NCBI RefSeq assembly: GCF_020833685.1 | Contig: NZ_JACKZY010000003.1 | Coordinates: forward strand, 858,771-922,770 | DNA from: Nitratireductor sp. B36 | GTDB lineage: Bacteria; Pseudomonadota; Alphaproteobacteria; Rhizobiales; Rhizobiaceae | DNA: 64,000 nt | Direction: 5' to 3' | Shown here: positions 7,698 to 15,528 of the stretch, piece by piece | Layout: each line of letters opens with the position of its first letter | How positions within the stretch are numbered: position 1 is the first letter of the stretch | Notes under the pieces: generated by a model | Told to the model about the DNA's origin: nothing | Seen by the model: the letters and a program-made list of their open reading frames with translations, nothing else | Databases searched by the model: none | Translations under genes and position numbers: made by a program

Positions 7698-8555
7698 CTA
7701 TTCCTGTCCGGGAACCCAGAGGCTCACGGTGTGTGTTTCAAAGTCGTACTCTGGGTGTAGGAGGATGCGGGCCAGACGTGCTGACTTCAGGGCATCTGCC
7801 TCGGTAAGTCCCGCCTTCTCGTAGTTGCTAACAACGGCTTCCCAGATCGAGCATGGTCCAGCGTCGTGCCACTTCACCGTCTTCTGACCCTTACGGGCAC
7901 CACGTGTGATGATCCCCTCCTTGGGGACCAGACGGACAGGCTCTTCCACAATGCGGAGCGCTCTTGCCTTTCCGATCCCAGGACACCCGGCGTAGCCGTC
8001 CACGGCATCCCCAGAGAGGGTCTGGGCGTAATGAGACTTGGCGGCTTCCAGTGGCGTGATGCGCCTGATGATTGGCTCACCGGAACTGTCATCATCCAGT
8101 AGCTGGTAGTGCTCACCTGGGATGGTGGCGAAGTCCTTGTCCCGACCAACCACTATGACGCGGGTGTCTTCCGGCCAGTCTGGCTTTGTTGCCATAAGGC
8201 CTATGATGTCGTCGGCCTCAAGGAAGGCGAAATGTTTGGCTCCGTACTCAAGCCTCAGATAATCCTTGAGAGGACCGAGGAGGAGGGGCCTAACCGAATC
8301 CTTCCGGTTCGACTTGTAGGTTGGGTCTACCTTCAGTCTCCAGTTGTCCTGTGTGGGACACGATAGGAAGAACTGCATCTCGGTAGCCCTGAGCCGCGTC
8401 TTGAGGCGGGCGATCATGTTGTCCAGGACGGCCTCACCTTCCCATCGGCGGGCAAATGGCTCGATCATTCCGGTTGGGGATTCAACGGTGTGCTGACATG
8501 CGGCGGCGGCTCGGAATGCCAGTGTGTCCCCGTCCACCAGGAGGAGGGTCTTCAT
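7698..8555 (-). CDS. 5'-3' exonuclease (T7 gp6-like)
   Basis: A 285-residue FEN/PIN-type nuclease (T7 gp6 has 300) that degrades host DNA and removes primers. Metal-binding acidic residues are visible in order: VDGD (D8, D10), EADD (E113, D115, D116) and GRDKDF (D139, D141), followed by a helix-hairpin-helix DNA-binding segment DGYAGCPGIGKARAL at about residue 200. Its start overlaps the lipoprotein gene stop by four bases. Confidence 0.93.
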   Translation of the reverse strand: MKTLLLVDGDTLAFRAAAACQHTVESPTGMIEPFARRWEGEAVLDNMIARLKTRLRATEMQFFLSCPTQDNWRLKVDPTYKSNRKDSVRPLLLGPLKDYLRLEYGAKHFAFLEADDIIGLMATKPDWPEDTRVIVVGRDKDFATIPGEHYQLLDDDSSGEPIIRRITPLEAAKSHYAQTLSGDAVDGYAGCPGIGKARALRIVEEPVRLVPKEGIITRGARKGQKTVKWHDAGPCSIWEAVVSNYEKAGLTEADALKSARLARILLHPEYDFETHTVSLWVPGQE

Positions 8556-8809
8556 AGGCCTAGCCCCACGCCGAACCCAGGTCCGATCTTCAGTTTCCCC
8601 GAGCCAAGGTCAATTCGCGGCCCCATGCAGAAGCCTACGCAGAGCTTGCTCTTTGGCTTCTTCACCTTGGTGGTAGGCCGTGCGACCTCGGGTGGTCTCA
8701 CCACCTGATCCGATCCGACTGGCTTCCGTGTTTTCTGATCACACCCGGTTAGGAAGACCGTCGAGAGGATCACAAGGATAGCTAGGATGAGGCTGATACG
8801 TGCAAACAT
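8552..8809 (-). CDS. Phage-encoded lipoprotein
   Basis: An 85-residue protein with a hydrophobic signal (4-20) and lipobox LTGC with the lipidated Cys at 23. The mature part is rich in proline and lysine (VVRPPEVARPTTKVKKPKSK) and ends in a glycine-rich tail. Small proline-rich lipoproteins in phages are either outer spanin subunits (Rz1-like) or superinfection-exclusion proteins such as T5 Llp. Lack of a nested Rz partner and location in the DNA-metabolism block make exclusion at least as likely. The Asp at +2 after Cys would favour retention in the inner membrane if the enteric rule applied. Confidence 0.75.
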   Translation of the reverse strand: MFARISLILAILVILSTVFLTGCDQKTRKPVGSDQVVRPPEVARPTTKVKKPKSKLCVGFCMGPRIDLGSGKLKIGPGFGVGLGL

Positions 8810-8811
8810 CC

Positions 8812-9069
8812 TCAGACCTCCTCACCGTTCCACTCGTAACGGACATACTCGAAGTACCCGTCAACCATCTCGGTCAGGACCTCAGTGTCCTGATACTTGA
8901 CGGTGAAAAACACAGCGATGATGAGGCACCCCAGTGCCGTAGCCGGTATGCAGTAGAGAAGTGCCAGGCGGCGACCGAGGGTTGGGGCTTCCTCCAATTC
9001 CTGATCAGCCATGCCCAACTGAATAAGGAAGACCGACATGAGGTAGAGGGCGAAAACGAGAAGGCTCAT
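8812..9069 (-). CDS. Phage membrane protein, 85 aa
   Basis: An 85-residue protein with two hydrophobic helices, about 2-20 and 34-56 (LALLYCIPATALGCLIIAVFF), joined by an acidic loop (ADQELEEAP) and ending in an acidic C-terminus. It lies two bases before the lipoprotein gene, so the two may act together at the envelope; that is inference. No family recognised. Confidence 0.62.
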   Translation of the reverse strand: MSLLVFALYLMSVFLIQLGMADQELEEAPTLGRRLALLYCIPATALGCLIIAVFFTVKYQDTEVLTEMVDGYFEYVRYEWNGEEV

Positions 9070-9266
9070 GGTTTCTCCATAAGGTTCCGATTGCGATAGG
9101 CGGCGATACCCTCAAGGGTGATGTGCCAAGACCGCGACAATGACTGGCCGTCTGGGGCGATCACTGTGATCCACCCAAGGGATGCTGCGACGGCGATGAA
9201 GGGAGCGCGTTCGCGCGAGTAGTTTGATGAGATGGAGGGAGGCTCGTACCAGGCGCGGTCAACCAC
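9066..9266 (-). CDS. Hypothetical phage protein, start uncertain
   Basis: A frame of at least 66 residues ending RNRNLMEKP; the segment APFIAVAASLGWITVIAPDG looks like real protein and a later ITLEGIAAYR resembles a winged-helix C-terminal part. The frame is open far upstream, but that portion lies in another frame of the polymerase 3' end and looks like a shadow. I chose GTG at 9266, preceded by GAGG, but 67 bases then separate it from the polymerase stop. It overlaps the next start by four bases. Confidence 0.5.
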   Translation of the reverse strand: MVDRAWYEPPSISSNYSRERAPFIAVAASLGWITVIAPDGQSLSRSWHITLEGIAAYRNRNLMEKP

Positions 9267-9333
9267 CTCCCAGACCTCATCAGGGATGTCCCCGAAGTAG
9301 CCACCTGTGCCGGAAGATCGTGAGCGTCCTACC

Positions 9334-11628
9334 TTAGTGGCAGTCTTTCCAGTTTCTCCCTGTCTTGCCGTCCGTGTCGAGTGCTCCTCGGAAGCCGATG
9401 GACGCCGCGACGTTCTGCATGGCCTGCTTGGAGGCTTCCTGGATGATTGCTCCATGGGCCTCTTCTCTGTGCTCGAATTGAAGTTCGTCGTGTACCCAGG
9501 CCATCTGGCCGTAGTCCACATCGCGTACAAGTGCGTAGTGTTCTCTCAAAAGACGGTCGGTTTCCAACATCCACTCCTTACACACAATGGCACCACCACC
9601 TTGCAGTGCCTGGTTGATGGTTACGTGTGGTGAGCGGATATAGAGCTTGCGACCATCCAAGGCCTTGATGAACCCATAGGCCTTGGCCTCTTCCTGGAGT
9701 TCCTTCTTGAGGTCCTTCAGGCCATGAATGCCTTCGAGGAATGCCTTGGAGACCTGTTGACCTTTCACCACATGGGCGAGGGTCTTTGTGTCTGGCATGA
9801 CGAACTTGCTTCGCAGCGTCTTCCTCAGCCAGTTGACATAGTTCTTGGCGGCTGGGCTGTTTGCCAGCTCTTCCCACATTTCCTCAGGAACCCCAACTGA
9901 GAGCCCCAAGAGGAGGGCACCGGCTCCGTAAAGGAATCCGTAGGTGACCGTCTTCGTGTCCGCTCTGGAGAGGCCAGTGATCTTGGCGTTCTCCGAGTGG
10001 ATGTCGAGACCGGGTGTGGAGACCCTACGGGCGAACTCCCCGCCGTCAAATGGCTCAAGGTAGTGGCCCAGTAGTCGAAGCTCCAGGCCTGAAGCATCAA
10101 CACCGGTCTGCCACCACCCAGGCCTACCTGGCCTGAAGAGTGATCGACTCTCGATGCCGAAGCCACCTTTCCACCCCAGTATAGGGACTTCACGCTTCTC
10201 ACCGTTCGGGTCTTCCACCTTTTCCATGGAGACCGAGGGGACTTGTCCAAGGTTTGGATCAAAGTGGGCACCTCGGTGAGAGACTGTCCCTAATGGGTCC
10301 ATACGACCGTGGAGACGGCCATCTTCGGCGCATAGGTCAATCCAGCTCTTCTTACCATCCGCAAGCTGGCCCAGGGTCTTGGAGACCACCAGGAACTCCA
10401 GAATTGTCTCCTTCAGGTCCTCAGGTAGGATCGATGGTGGTATGGAGCGGATGGTGGTTTCGTCCACCTTGGCCTGGTCGCCATTCTTGCCTCCAAACTC
10501 CAGAGGCTTCCACCCGAAGACGGCCTGAAGCCTGTCGCCAAGATGCTGTCTGGACTTGGGGTTGAAGCTCGTCCAGGTGACTCGGACAAAAGGTGCATCC
10601 GGCGAGTAGTGGCACTGAGGGGGGCCGACATAGGGTGTCAGCTCCTTACCCGTCTTCTCGGAGAAGCGCCGCACCGTGACATCCGGGAACTGCTTCATCT
10701 TCTCGGAGTATGGCCGTGCCGGTCGATGTCCTGAGGCGGTGTCATCCAGTGGCTGCCACCATGAGCCGAACACATCTACGAGGCGCTTCTCTAGTTCCCG
10801 TTGCCGGCTCTTCAGGTTACCGGCCAGCTCAATGGCCTGATCCCTGTCAAAGCCATAGCCGCGCCGCTCCTGGTCGTTGATGTGCTCCCAGACGCGGTGC
10901 TCCAGATCGACGCTACGTTCACTCCAATCGACACCTTTGGCCGCATTACTGGTACCGTTCAGGTGGCCCTGGATGAGGTTCCAAAGCTCGTGGGTGACCT
11001 CCACGTCCTGTTCGCAGTATTCCTGCATCGGGAGGTTCCAAGACTTCCAGGGGTCCAGGCAGGGCTTGCCCTTGGCATCTATAGAAGCCAACACCCTGGC
11101 CCACTCAGGGACCTTCTCAAGGTCTCCGTGCTCCTGGTATTCCTTGGATAGGGCCTTCACGTCAGACGAATATTCGCCCTTCATTCGTCCCATCCGGTAG
11201 CCCCAGGCTTCGAGCTTCTGGGCACCAATGAGCTGACCTGGAAGTGTACCCTTCCGCCACCTCGGGAAGTCCAGCTCCTTGAGCTTGTCCACCGGCCAGA
11301 TCATCTTGGCCATGATGAGGGTGTCGCGCTTCTGTGCCCTTGGCTGAAACCACGGGTAGAGGTGCTGGAGGACGGGCAGGTCGTATGAGAGGATGTTGTG
11401 ACCGGTTAGGCAGAGCTTGTCCGGTTCAGCCAGGTCCATGATGTACTCAAGGCCAGACTTGAGGTCCAGCGCATACATTTTGTCCGGGAAGTCCCGGTCG
11501 AAGTGTTCCTCATCGTCGGCGCAGCTATAGACAGTCCCCGTCTCAAGGTCCTTGATGACTAGGGAGTGGAGGGTGTCTACGTCTGGGAGGAGGCCGTTCG
11601 TCTCAATGTCGAAGGCCAGCCGGATCAT
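9334..11628 (-). CDS. DNA polymerase I family (T7 gp5-like)
   Basis: A 764-residue replicative polymerase (T7 gp5 has 704) with an intact proofreading domain. Exonuclease motifs: DIET (D7, E9), GHNILSYD (about 77-83) and YCEQD (204-208). Polymerase motif A is DASGLELR (D511), motif B RADTKTVTYG (R555, K559, Y563) and motif C HDE (713-715). Tyr at the motif B end suits low dideoxynucleotide discrimination as in T7. The start at 11628 (MIRLAFDIETNG) overlaps the preceding stop as ATGA; the longer open frame to 11799 is a shadow. Confidence 0.97.
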   Translation of the reverse strand: MIRLAFDIETNGLLPDVDTLHSLVIKDLETGTVYSCADDEEHFDRDFPDKMYALDLKSGLEYIMDLAEPDKLCLTGHNILSYDLPVLQHLYPWFQPRAQKRDTLIMAKMIWPVDKLKELDFPRWRKGTLPGQLIGAQKLEAWGYRMGRMKGEYSSDVKALSKEYQEHGDLEKVPEWARVLASIDAKGKPCLDPWKSWNLPMQEYCEQDVEVTHELWNLIQGHLNGTSNAAKGVDWSERSVDLEHRVWEHINDQERRGYGFDRDQAIELAGNLKSRQRELEKRLVDVFGSWWQPLDDTASGHRPARPYSEKMKQFPDVTVRRFSEKTGKELTPYVGPPQCHYSPDAPFVRVTWTSFNPKSRQHLGDRLQAVFGWKPLEFGGKNGDQAKVDETTIRSIPPSILPEDLKETILEFLVVSKTLGQLADGKKSWIDLCAEDGRLHGRMDPLGTVSHRGAHFDPNLGQVPSVSMEKVEDPNGEKREVPILGWKGGFGIESRSLFRPGRPGWWQTGVDASGLELRLLGHYLEPFDGGEFARRVSTPGLDIHSENAKITGLSRADTKTVTYGFLYGAGALLLGLSVGVPEEMWEELANSPAAKNYVNWLRKTLRSKFVMPDTKTLAHVVKGQQVSKAFLEGIHGLKDLKKELQEEAKAYGFIKALDGRKLYIRSPHVTINQALQGGGAIVCKEWMLETDRLLREHYALVRDVDYGQMAWVHDELQFEHREEAHGAIIQEASKQAMQNVAASIGFRGALDTDGKTGRNWKDCH

Positions 11629-11828
11629 GAGAAGTACCTCGGGAGGCGAGATACCGTCTTCACGTATTCTTCGGCGTCTTCGTAGGTAGATGCGTAGTGT
11701 ACAGGCCACCAAAAGATATGGGTGCCAAACAACCTGAAGCTCCTGAAGACGGCAATCTTTCTGTGTCCCCACTCGGAGCCAGTCGCGTCGATCTTCCAAC
11801 GGGGAGGGACATATGGGGCGTCCATCAT
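11625..11828 (-). CDS. Hypothetical phage protein, 67 aa
   Basis: A 67-residue basic, aromatic-rich protein starting MMDAPYVPPRWKID. Its start region ATGATG overlaps the stop of the 132-residue gene and its stop overlaps the polymerase start, so it is embedded in a coupled string. No domain recognised. Confidence 0.62.
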   Translation of the reverse strand: MMDAPYVPPRWKIDATGSEWGHRKIAVFRSFRLFGTHIFWWPVHYASTYEDAEEYVKTVSRLPRYFS

Positions 11829-12223
11829 GCGGGGTCCTCCATGCTCATGGCGTTCTCCCTCGTGATGAAGGAGGAGCGCTTCCTGGCGACCTCCACCAGG
11901 GCATCCGGGTCCAGGTGTGGGTTGTAGATGGAGGCGCCTCGATACCTGAACCACTCGTGCGTCTCGTGAAGCTCTGCCGCTTTGATGAGGTCGAACACAG
12001 CGCCAACCACTTCCTGGCGGCACATATGTGGGGAGAGATACCTCTTGCCTGACTTCCACGGTGTCCGGGTGCCATCCCTAAGGTAGCTGTCTAGGGAAGC
12101 ATCGGTCTCGGTGGTGACCTCAAGCTGGAGATAAGGACGACCGAAGTCTGCCTTGAGGTGGACGATCCATCCTGGCTTGTAGGTGATGGAGCTGACGATC
12201 TCTGAAAGCTCTTTTGGCGTCAT
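11825..12223 (-). CDS. Hypothetical phage protein, 132 aa
   Basis: A 132-residue protein (MTPKELSEIVSSITYKPGW). The stretch WIVHLKADFGRPYLQLEV followed by a helical half with EVVGAVFDLIKAAELHETHEWFRYRGASIYNPHLDP reads as a folded domain found in other T7-like phages, but I cannot name a family or activity. Both ends overlap neighbours by four bases. Confidence 0.7.
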   Translation of the reverse strand: MTPKELSEIVSSITYKPGWIVHLKADFGRPYLQLEVTTETDASLDSYLRDGTRTPWKSGKRYLSPHMCRQEVVGAVFDLIKAAELHETHEWFRYRGASIYNPHLDPDALVEVARKRSSFITRENAMSMEDPA

Positions 12224-12513
12224 TCCTCATCTCCTTGCTTGTGGCAGTCGCAATAGGCGCACCTGAGGCGCGGCCAGGCTCGACACCCGGAGGTCTTCTT
12301 CAGGTATTCCTCGGGATACTCTGCTGACCCTCGATGCTCTTTAGGCATCAGGACCAACTCGGCAGCGATACGTCGCGCCTGCTTGTGGATTGGATGCACG
12401 GGTCCGTCCCTTGGTGGCATGAACCCGATGAAGCCCTGATGGTCCGGGTTGAAGCTGTCTTCGTGGATGTCAAATGGTGGTCGGTCGGTCGGCCAGATAC
12501 CCTGGTCCCAGTC
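12220..12513 (-). CDS. Hypothetical phage protein, Cys-rich end, start unresolved
   Basis: The frame ends CRAWPRLRCAYCDCHKQGDEE, with four cysteines in fourteen residues that could bind a metal. After the upstream gene ends at 12512 the frame reads sensibly (WPTDRPPFDIHEDSFNPDHQ) but has no ATG, GTG or TTG until ATG at 12384. Upstream in-frame codons lie inside the preceding gene and look like shadow sequence. Either a non-standard start (an ATC at 12498 is available) or the short form from 12384 is used. Coordinates here mark the open segment after the previous gene. Confidence 0.45.
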   Translation of the reverse strand, partial: DWDQGIWPTDRPPFDIHEDSFNPDHQGFIGFMPPRDGPVHPIHKQARRIAAELVLMPKEHRGSAEYPEEYLKKTSGCRAWPRLRCAYCDCHKQGDEE

Positions 12514-12820
12514 AGACCTCGGTGTTCTCGTGGACCTTGAACTGTTTGCGTCGTGCTGCTGCGTTGATGGCGCTCTGTAGTCGCCCGAGCCAGCCGACGA
12601 TCTTGTCTCGCGCCTGGGAGACTGGGAGCTTTTGGGCATCGTCGAGTTCCGCTGAGTCTTTGTATTCCTTGAGGGACCGGTAGTTGATCCCATGGTGGAG
12701 GAGCGCGTCATATGCGAAGTTGAGGAACCCTACCCAAGCCTGGGCCAGCGTTAACCGGATGCCAAGCGTCTCAACGTCCTTGCGGACCTCTGCAAGCTCC
12801 TTCTGAAGTCTCTCGCTCAC
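12512..12820 (-). CDS. Hypothetical phage protein, 102 aa, helical
   Basis: A 102-residue protein starting at GTG (MSERLQKELAEVRKDVETLG), predicted mostly helical with a basic C-terminal third (QSAINAAARRKQFKVHE). The start shares one base with the primase-helicase stop (TAGTG). No family recognised. Confidence 0.6.
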   Translation of the reverse strand: MSERLQKELAEVRKDVETLGIRLTLAQAWVGFLNFAYDALLHHGINYRSLKEYKDSAELDDAQKLPVSQARDKIVGWLGRLQSAINAAARRKQFKVHENTEV

Positions 12821-14502
12821 TAGTAGTCACCTTGAACTTGACCGAAGGCTGGGGCCTCCTTGTCGTCTTGTGTTGGATATGGCTCGTCGGTGGCTAGCTG
12901 GCGACCAATGTCCTCGTGCCATTTGAGGATGTCGGCCACGCCGGTCTTGCCCACGTGCCGGTTCTTGAGGATGCGCTGTAGGGTAAGGTCCGGTCGCTCA
13001 CCCTGCTGGTCCCGCTCATAGGCGTGGACACCCATGGAGAAGTTCGCCACACCGGCAGACCCACGGATGTTCTTGAGGCTGATCTGTCCACCCTCCTCGA
13101 AGGCCTTACCATCACCTCGATTCAGGTGGTGGGTGATCTGGAGGTTGGCCCCTGTCTGTTTCACCAACCGGGCAAAGCTGTAGGAAACTTTGTCCAGGGC
13201 CTTACGCTCATCCGCAACGTCTACTGCCGCGACGATGAAGGATAGAGGGTCGATGAAGACCACCTTACAGTCTAGACCCTTGACCATGTAGCGGATGTAC
13301 CGCTCCAGCGCCTCGAATGACCACTCAGCCACCTCCGGGTCGAACAGTTCAACCAGTCCGGCCCCAAAGACACTGGCATGGAGCGTACGAAGCTCCTCCT
13401 GTGGGAGTGGGTCTAGGTGGAGGCGGCGGTTGGCTCGTACGGACATTAGGTCGAGCTGTGCCTTGCGCCGCGTATCCTCGAAGCGCATGACGCCGAACTT
13501 CACGTTGTTCTTGAGGAGGTGCTCCATGATCTCAACGATGATGGAGGTCTTACCTACACCCGTACCGGCCACATGGTAGATGACTTCCTTCTCGCGGATA
13601 CCGCGTGTCATCTCCTGGACCTTCGGCCATGGGTAGGTGCAGATGGTCTCGGCCTCGGGCTCATCCATGTCGGTGATGCAGAGGGCCGCGTTGACGATGC
13701 CATCCGGTGCCCAGAGGGTTGCTCCCCAGACTGCCGAATAGACCTCGCCTTCCTTGCCCGCCTGGAGCATCTCGGAGGCGTCCTTGAAGCCTTCGACCTT
13801 GATGGTCTTCACCTTGCCAGGTTCAAACAGGCCAGCCGCCTCAGCGACCACGCTCTGCCCTGGTTCGTCGTTGTCCATCCAGAGGATGATTTCCTCGAAG
13901 CGGTCGAGCCACCGGTAGTTCGCCTTCAGGGCATCCACAGCGGAGCCTACACCTGCCGGGATAGACACCACGGCCATCTTGAAGTTCGTCGCCTGGGCGA
14001 CCGAGAGCATGTCCAGCTCGCCTTCCGTGATGACCACCTTGCGGTCAAACTTGTCGCCCCAGATGTGCTGCCCGAAGAGCTGACACATCTTTGGCTGAGG
14101 AGCGTCGTCTACCACGGGGGTGAACCAGAAGTTCTTGTCCTTGTCGCGGAACTTCTGAAGCACCATCTCGCCCTTCTGGTTGAAGTAGGGAGCGACGTGG
14201 CTGGACTTCCCGCCCTGCTTGTTGACGAAGTACCCGGCGCGACGGAGGGTATCGATCTTGATGCGGCGGGACTTCAGCCCTTCCCGCATGTGGTCCTCGG
14301 TGTAGGGAATGGCTTTTCCGCTGGCCTCGACCTTGCCGAAGCCCTCGCTGTCTGTCTCTTCCATGTCCCGACCTTTTGTCTTCAGGCCACACCCTGGGGT
14401 GTAGCAGAACTGGTGACCATCAGCGTAGGTCGCCAGGTTGTCCTTGGAGCCGCAGTCTGGGCAGCGGCCCTTGGAGATTACGGTGTCGCTGCCCTCCCTC
14501 AC
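12820..14502 (-). CDS. Primase-helicase (T7 gp4-like)
   Basis: A 560-residue bifunctional replication protein (T7 gp4 has 566). The N-terminal zinc site is C14, C17, C33 and C38 (CPDC and CYTPGC). The TOPRIM primase core shows EGELD (E160) and DND with D210/D212. The RecA-type helicase has Walker A GTGVGKTS at 313-320 and a Walker B-like VVFIDPLSF. It starts at GTG 14502, ten bases after GAGGAGG. It acts with the polymerase and SSB encoded on either side. Met46 could start a zinc-less short form comparable to T7 gp4B; no evidence for its use is visible. Confidence 0.95.
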   Translation of the reverse strand: MREGSDTVISKGRCPDCGSKDNLATYADGHQFCYTPGCGLKTKGRDMEETDSEGFGKVEASGKAIPYTEDHMREGLKSRRIKIDTLRRAGYFVNKQGGKSSHVAPYFNQKGEMVLQKFRDKDKNFWFTPVVDDAPQPKMCQLFGQHIWGDKFDRKVVITEGELDMLSVAQATNFKMAVVSIPAGVGSAVDALKANYRWLDRFEEIILWMDNDEPGQSVVAEAAGLFEPGKVKTIKVEGFKDASEMLQAGKEGEVYSAVWGATLWAPDGIVNAALCITDMDEPEAETICTYPWPKVQEMTRGIREKEVIYHVAGTGVGKTSIIVEIMEHLLKNNVKFGVMRFEDTRRKAQLDLMSVRANRRLHLDPLPQEELRTLHASVFGAGLVELFDPEVAEWSFEALERYIRYMVKGLDCKVVFIDPLSFIVAAVDVADERKALDKVSYSFARLVKQTGANLQITHHLNRGDGKAFEEGGQISLKNIRGSAGVANFSMGVHAYERDQQGERPDLTLQRILKNRHVGKTGVADILKWHEDIGRQLATDEPYPTQDDKEAPAFGQVQGDY

Positions 14503-14504
14503 CG

Positions 14505-14855
14505 CTAGTCCTCCTCATCGTCCTCGAAGTAGCCACCCTCTTTCAGGCTATCGTGGTACCATTCCCAGTTATCCACGCCGCCGCCTTGGAGGCAGTTGCG
14601 CCACTTCTGGGCATCAAGGAGGCTCTCGTATTCCTTCTTGGTGATGGTCACGATGTCTTCGGCGGTCGTCTGTACGACCTCATGCTCGTCCACGGTCCAC
14701 CCCTGGATGCACCCGGCGTCCCACTCCTCGCGGATCCAGTCTGTGGCCTCGATGCGCTCCTTGATGTCCTTGTCGGAGGGCTTTGAGTCGAGGACGAACA
14801 TCCAGTCGTCCCCGCTCTCTGTGGTCCCGTAGACCACCCAGACAGTCTTGCTCAT
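14505..14855 (-). CDS. Hypothetical acidic phage protein, 116 aa
   Basis: A 116-residue acidic protein (MSKTVWVVYGTTESGDDW) ending YFEDDEED. The opening strand TVWVVYGTTESGDDWMFVL and repeated Asp/Glu could mimic nucleic acid, as some phage anti-host proteins do, but that is speculation. It ends three bases before the primase start, and its own start overlaps the upstream stop. Confidence 0.62.
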   Translation of the reverse strand: MSKTVWVVYGTTESGDDWMFVLDSKPSDKDIKERIEATDWIREEWDAGCIQGWTVDEHEVVQTTAEDIVTITKKEYESLLDAQKWRNCLQGGGVDNWEWYHDSLKEGGYFEDDEED

Positions 14856-15214
14856 GAGAGGTACCTCGCGGCTTCCATTCGGTGTCGTGCCACGGCCTTG
14901 GCCTCATGTGGGAGCCGGAAGCCGTCCAGCTTCATCAGGGAAGACAGGCAGGCGTCTGTGGCGAGGTAGGCCTCTGGGTCCCACCCGGCGTTGATGCGTG
15001 TGCGAACGTCGAAATGGAGGACCGACATCTCCACCTCATCCGGTCCCGGAAGATCGTATGGTCCCGCATAGAGACGCGGAGGCCAGCTTGGCATGAAGCC
15101 TACCTTGATGCTGCCACGGTTCGAGCCCTCTCGTGGGGTCGGAAGCATCGCCGTTGGGAGGGACCCCAGGAGGCGCTTGTCGTTGTGGTAGTCGTAGACT
15201 GGTACGCGCTTCAT
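14852..15214 (-). CDS. Hypothetical phage protein, 120 aa
   Basis: A 120-residue protein from ATG 15214 (MKRVPVYDYHNDKRLLGSLP), chosen because it overlaps the upstream HTH gene stop as ATGA; the frame is open further but into the neighbour. It reads as a soluble mixed fold with no motif I can name. Confidence 0.62.
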   Translation of the reverse strand: MKRVPVYDYHNDKRLLGSLPTAMLPTPREGSNRGSIKVGFMPSWPPRLYAGPYDLPGPDEVEMSVLHFDVRTRINAGWDPEAYLATDACLSSLMKLDGFRLPHEAKAVARHRMEAARYLS

Positions 15215-15453
15215 TCGGACACCTCCACCCAGTAAGCCTTGTAGCGGGTGCCGCCGAAGTCGCGCTTCCACTCGGACTTGATGTCGAGGCCCAGCTTTTT
15301 CAGCTCGGAGATGCGCGTGGTGACCTCCTGGACGTTGAGCGTGTTGATGGCCACCTGGCGGGAGAGCTGTCGGCCTGTCATGAGGTAGTCGTAGACGAGG
15401 CGCTGCTGAGGACCGAGGTTGATGATGGTCGCGTCATTGAGGGAGTTCTGCAT
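15211..15453 (-). CDS. Helix-turn-helix phage protein (HTH_39-like)
   Basis: An 80-residue protein with a winged-helix pattern: QQRLVYDYLMTGRQLSRQVA, then NVQEVTTRISELKKLGLDI, then a short beta wing (FGGTRYKAYWVEV). This arrangement matches the phage helix-turn-helix family PF14090, where the recognition helix carries ISEL+K-G. Such proteins are small DNA-binding regulators of unknown target. It is the only evident DNA-binding regulator in this window's phage part, and follows the SPFH and micropeptide genes. Confidence 0.7.
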   Translation of the reverse strand: MQNSLNDATIINLGPQQRLVYDYLMTGRQLSRQVAINTLNVQEVTTRISELKKLGLDIKSEWKRDFGGTRYKAYWVEVSE

Positions 15454-15462
15454 GTGGCTGCT

Positions 15463-15528
15463 TCAGCCTCCATTGTGGTGGTGGTGGTGGACGAGGAGCA
15501 TGAGGATGATGAGAAGGACGGCGGTCAT
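15463..15528 (-). CDS. Micropeptide with TM segment and five histidines, 21 aa
   Basis: The ORF encodes MTAVLLIILMLLV followed by HHHHHNGG. Its ATG overlaps the SPFH gene stop as ATGA, the junction type used by the whole operon, and the next gene begins 9 bases after its stop. A 12-residue hydrophobic run plus a His5 tail would place a metal-binding or pH-sensitive patch at a membrane face. Expression is inferred only from coupling and packing; the His run derives from a CAC repeat that may also be chance. Confidence 0.45.
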   Translation of the reverse strand: MTAVLLIILMLLVHHHHHNGG

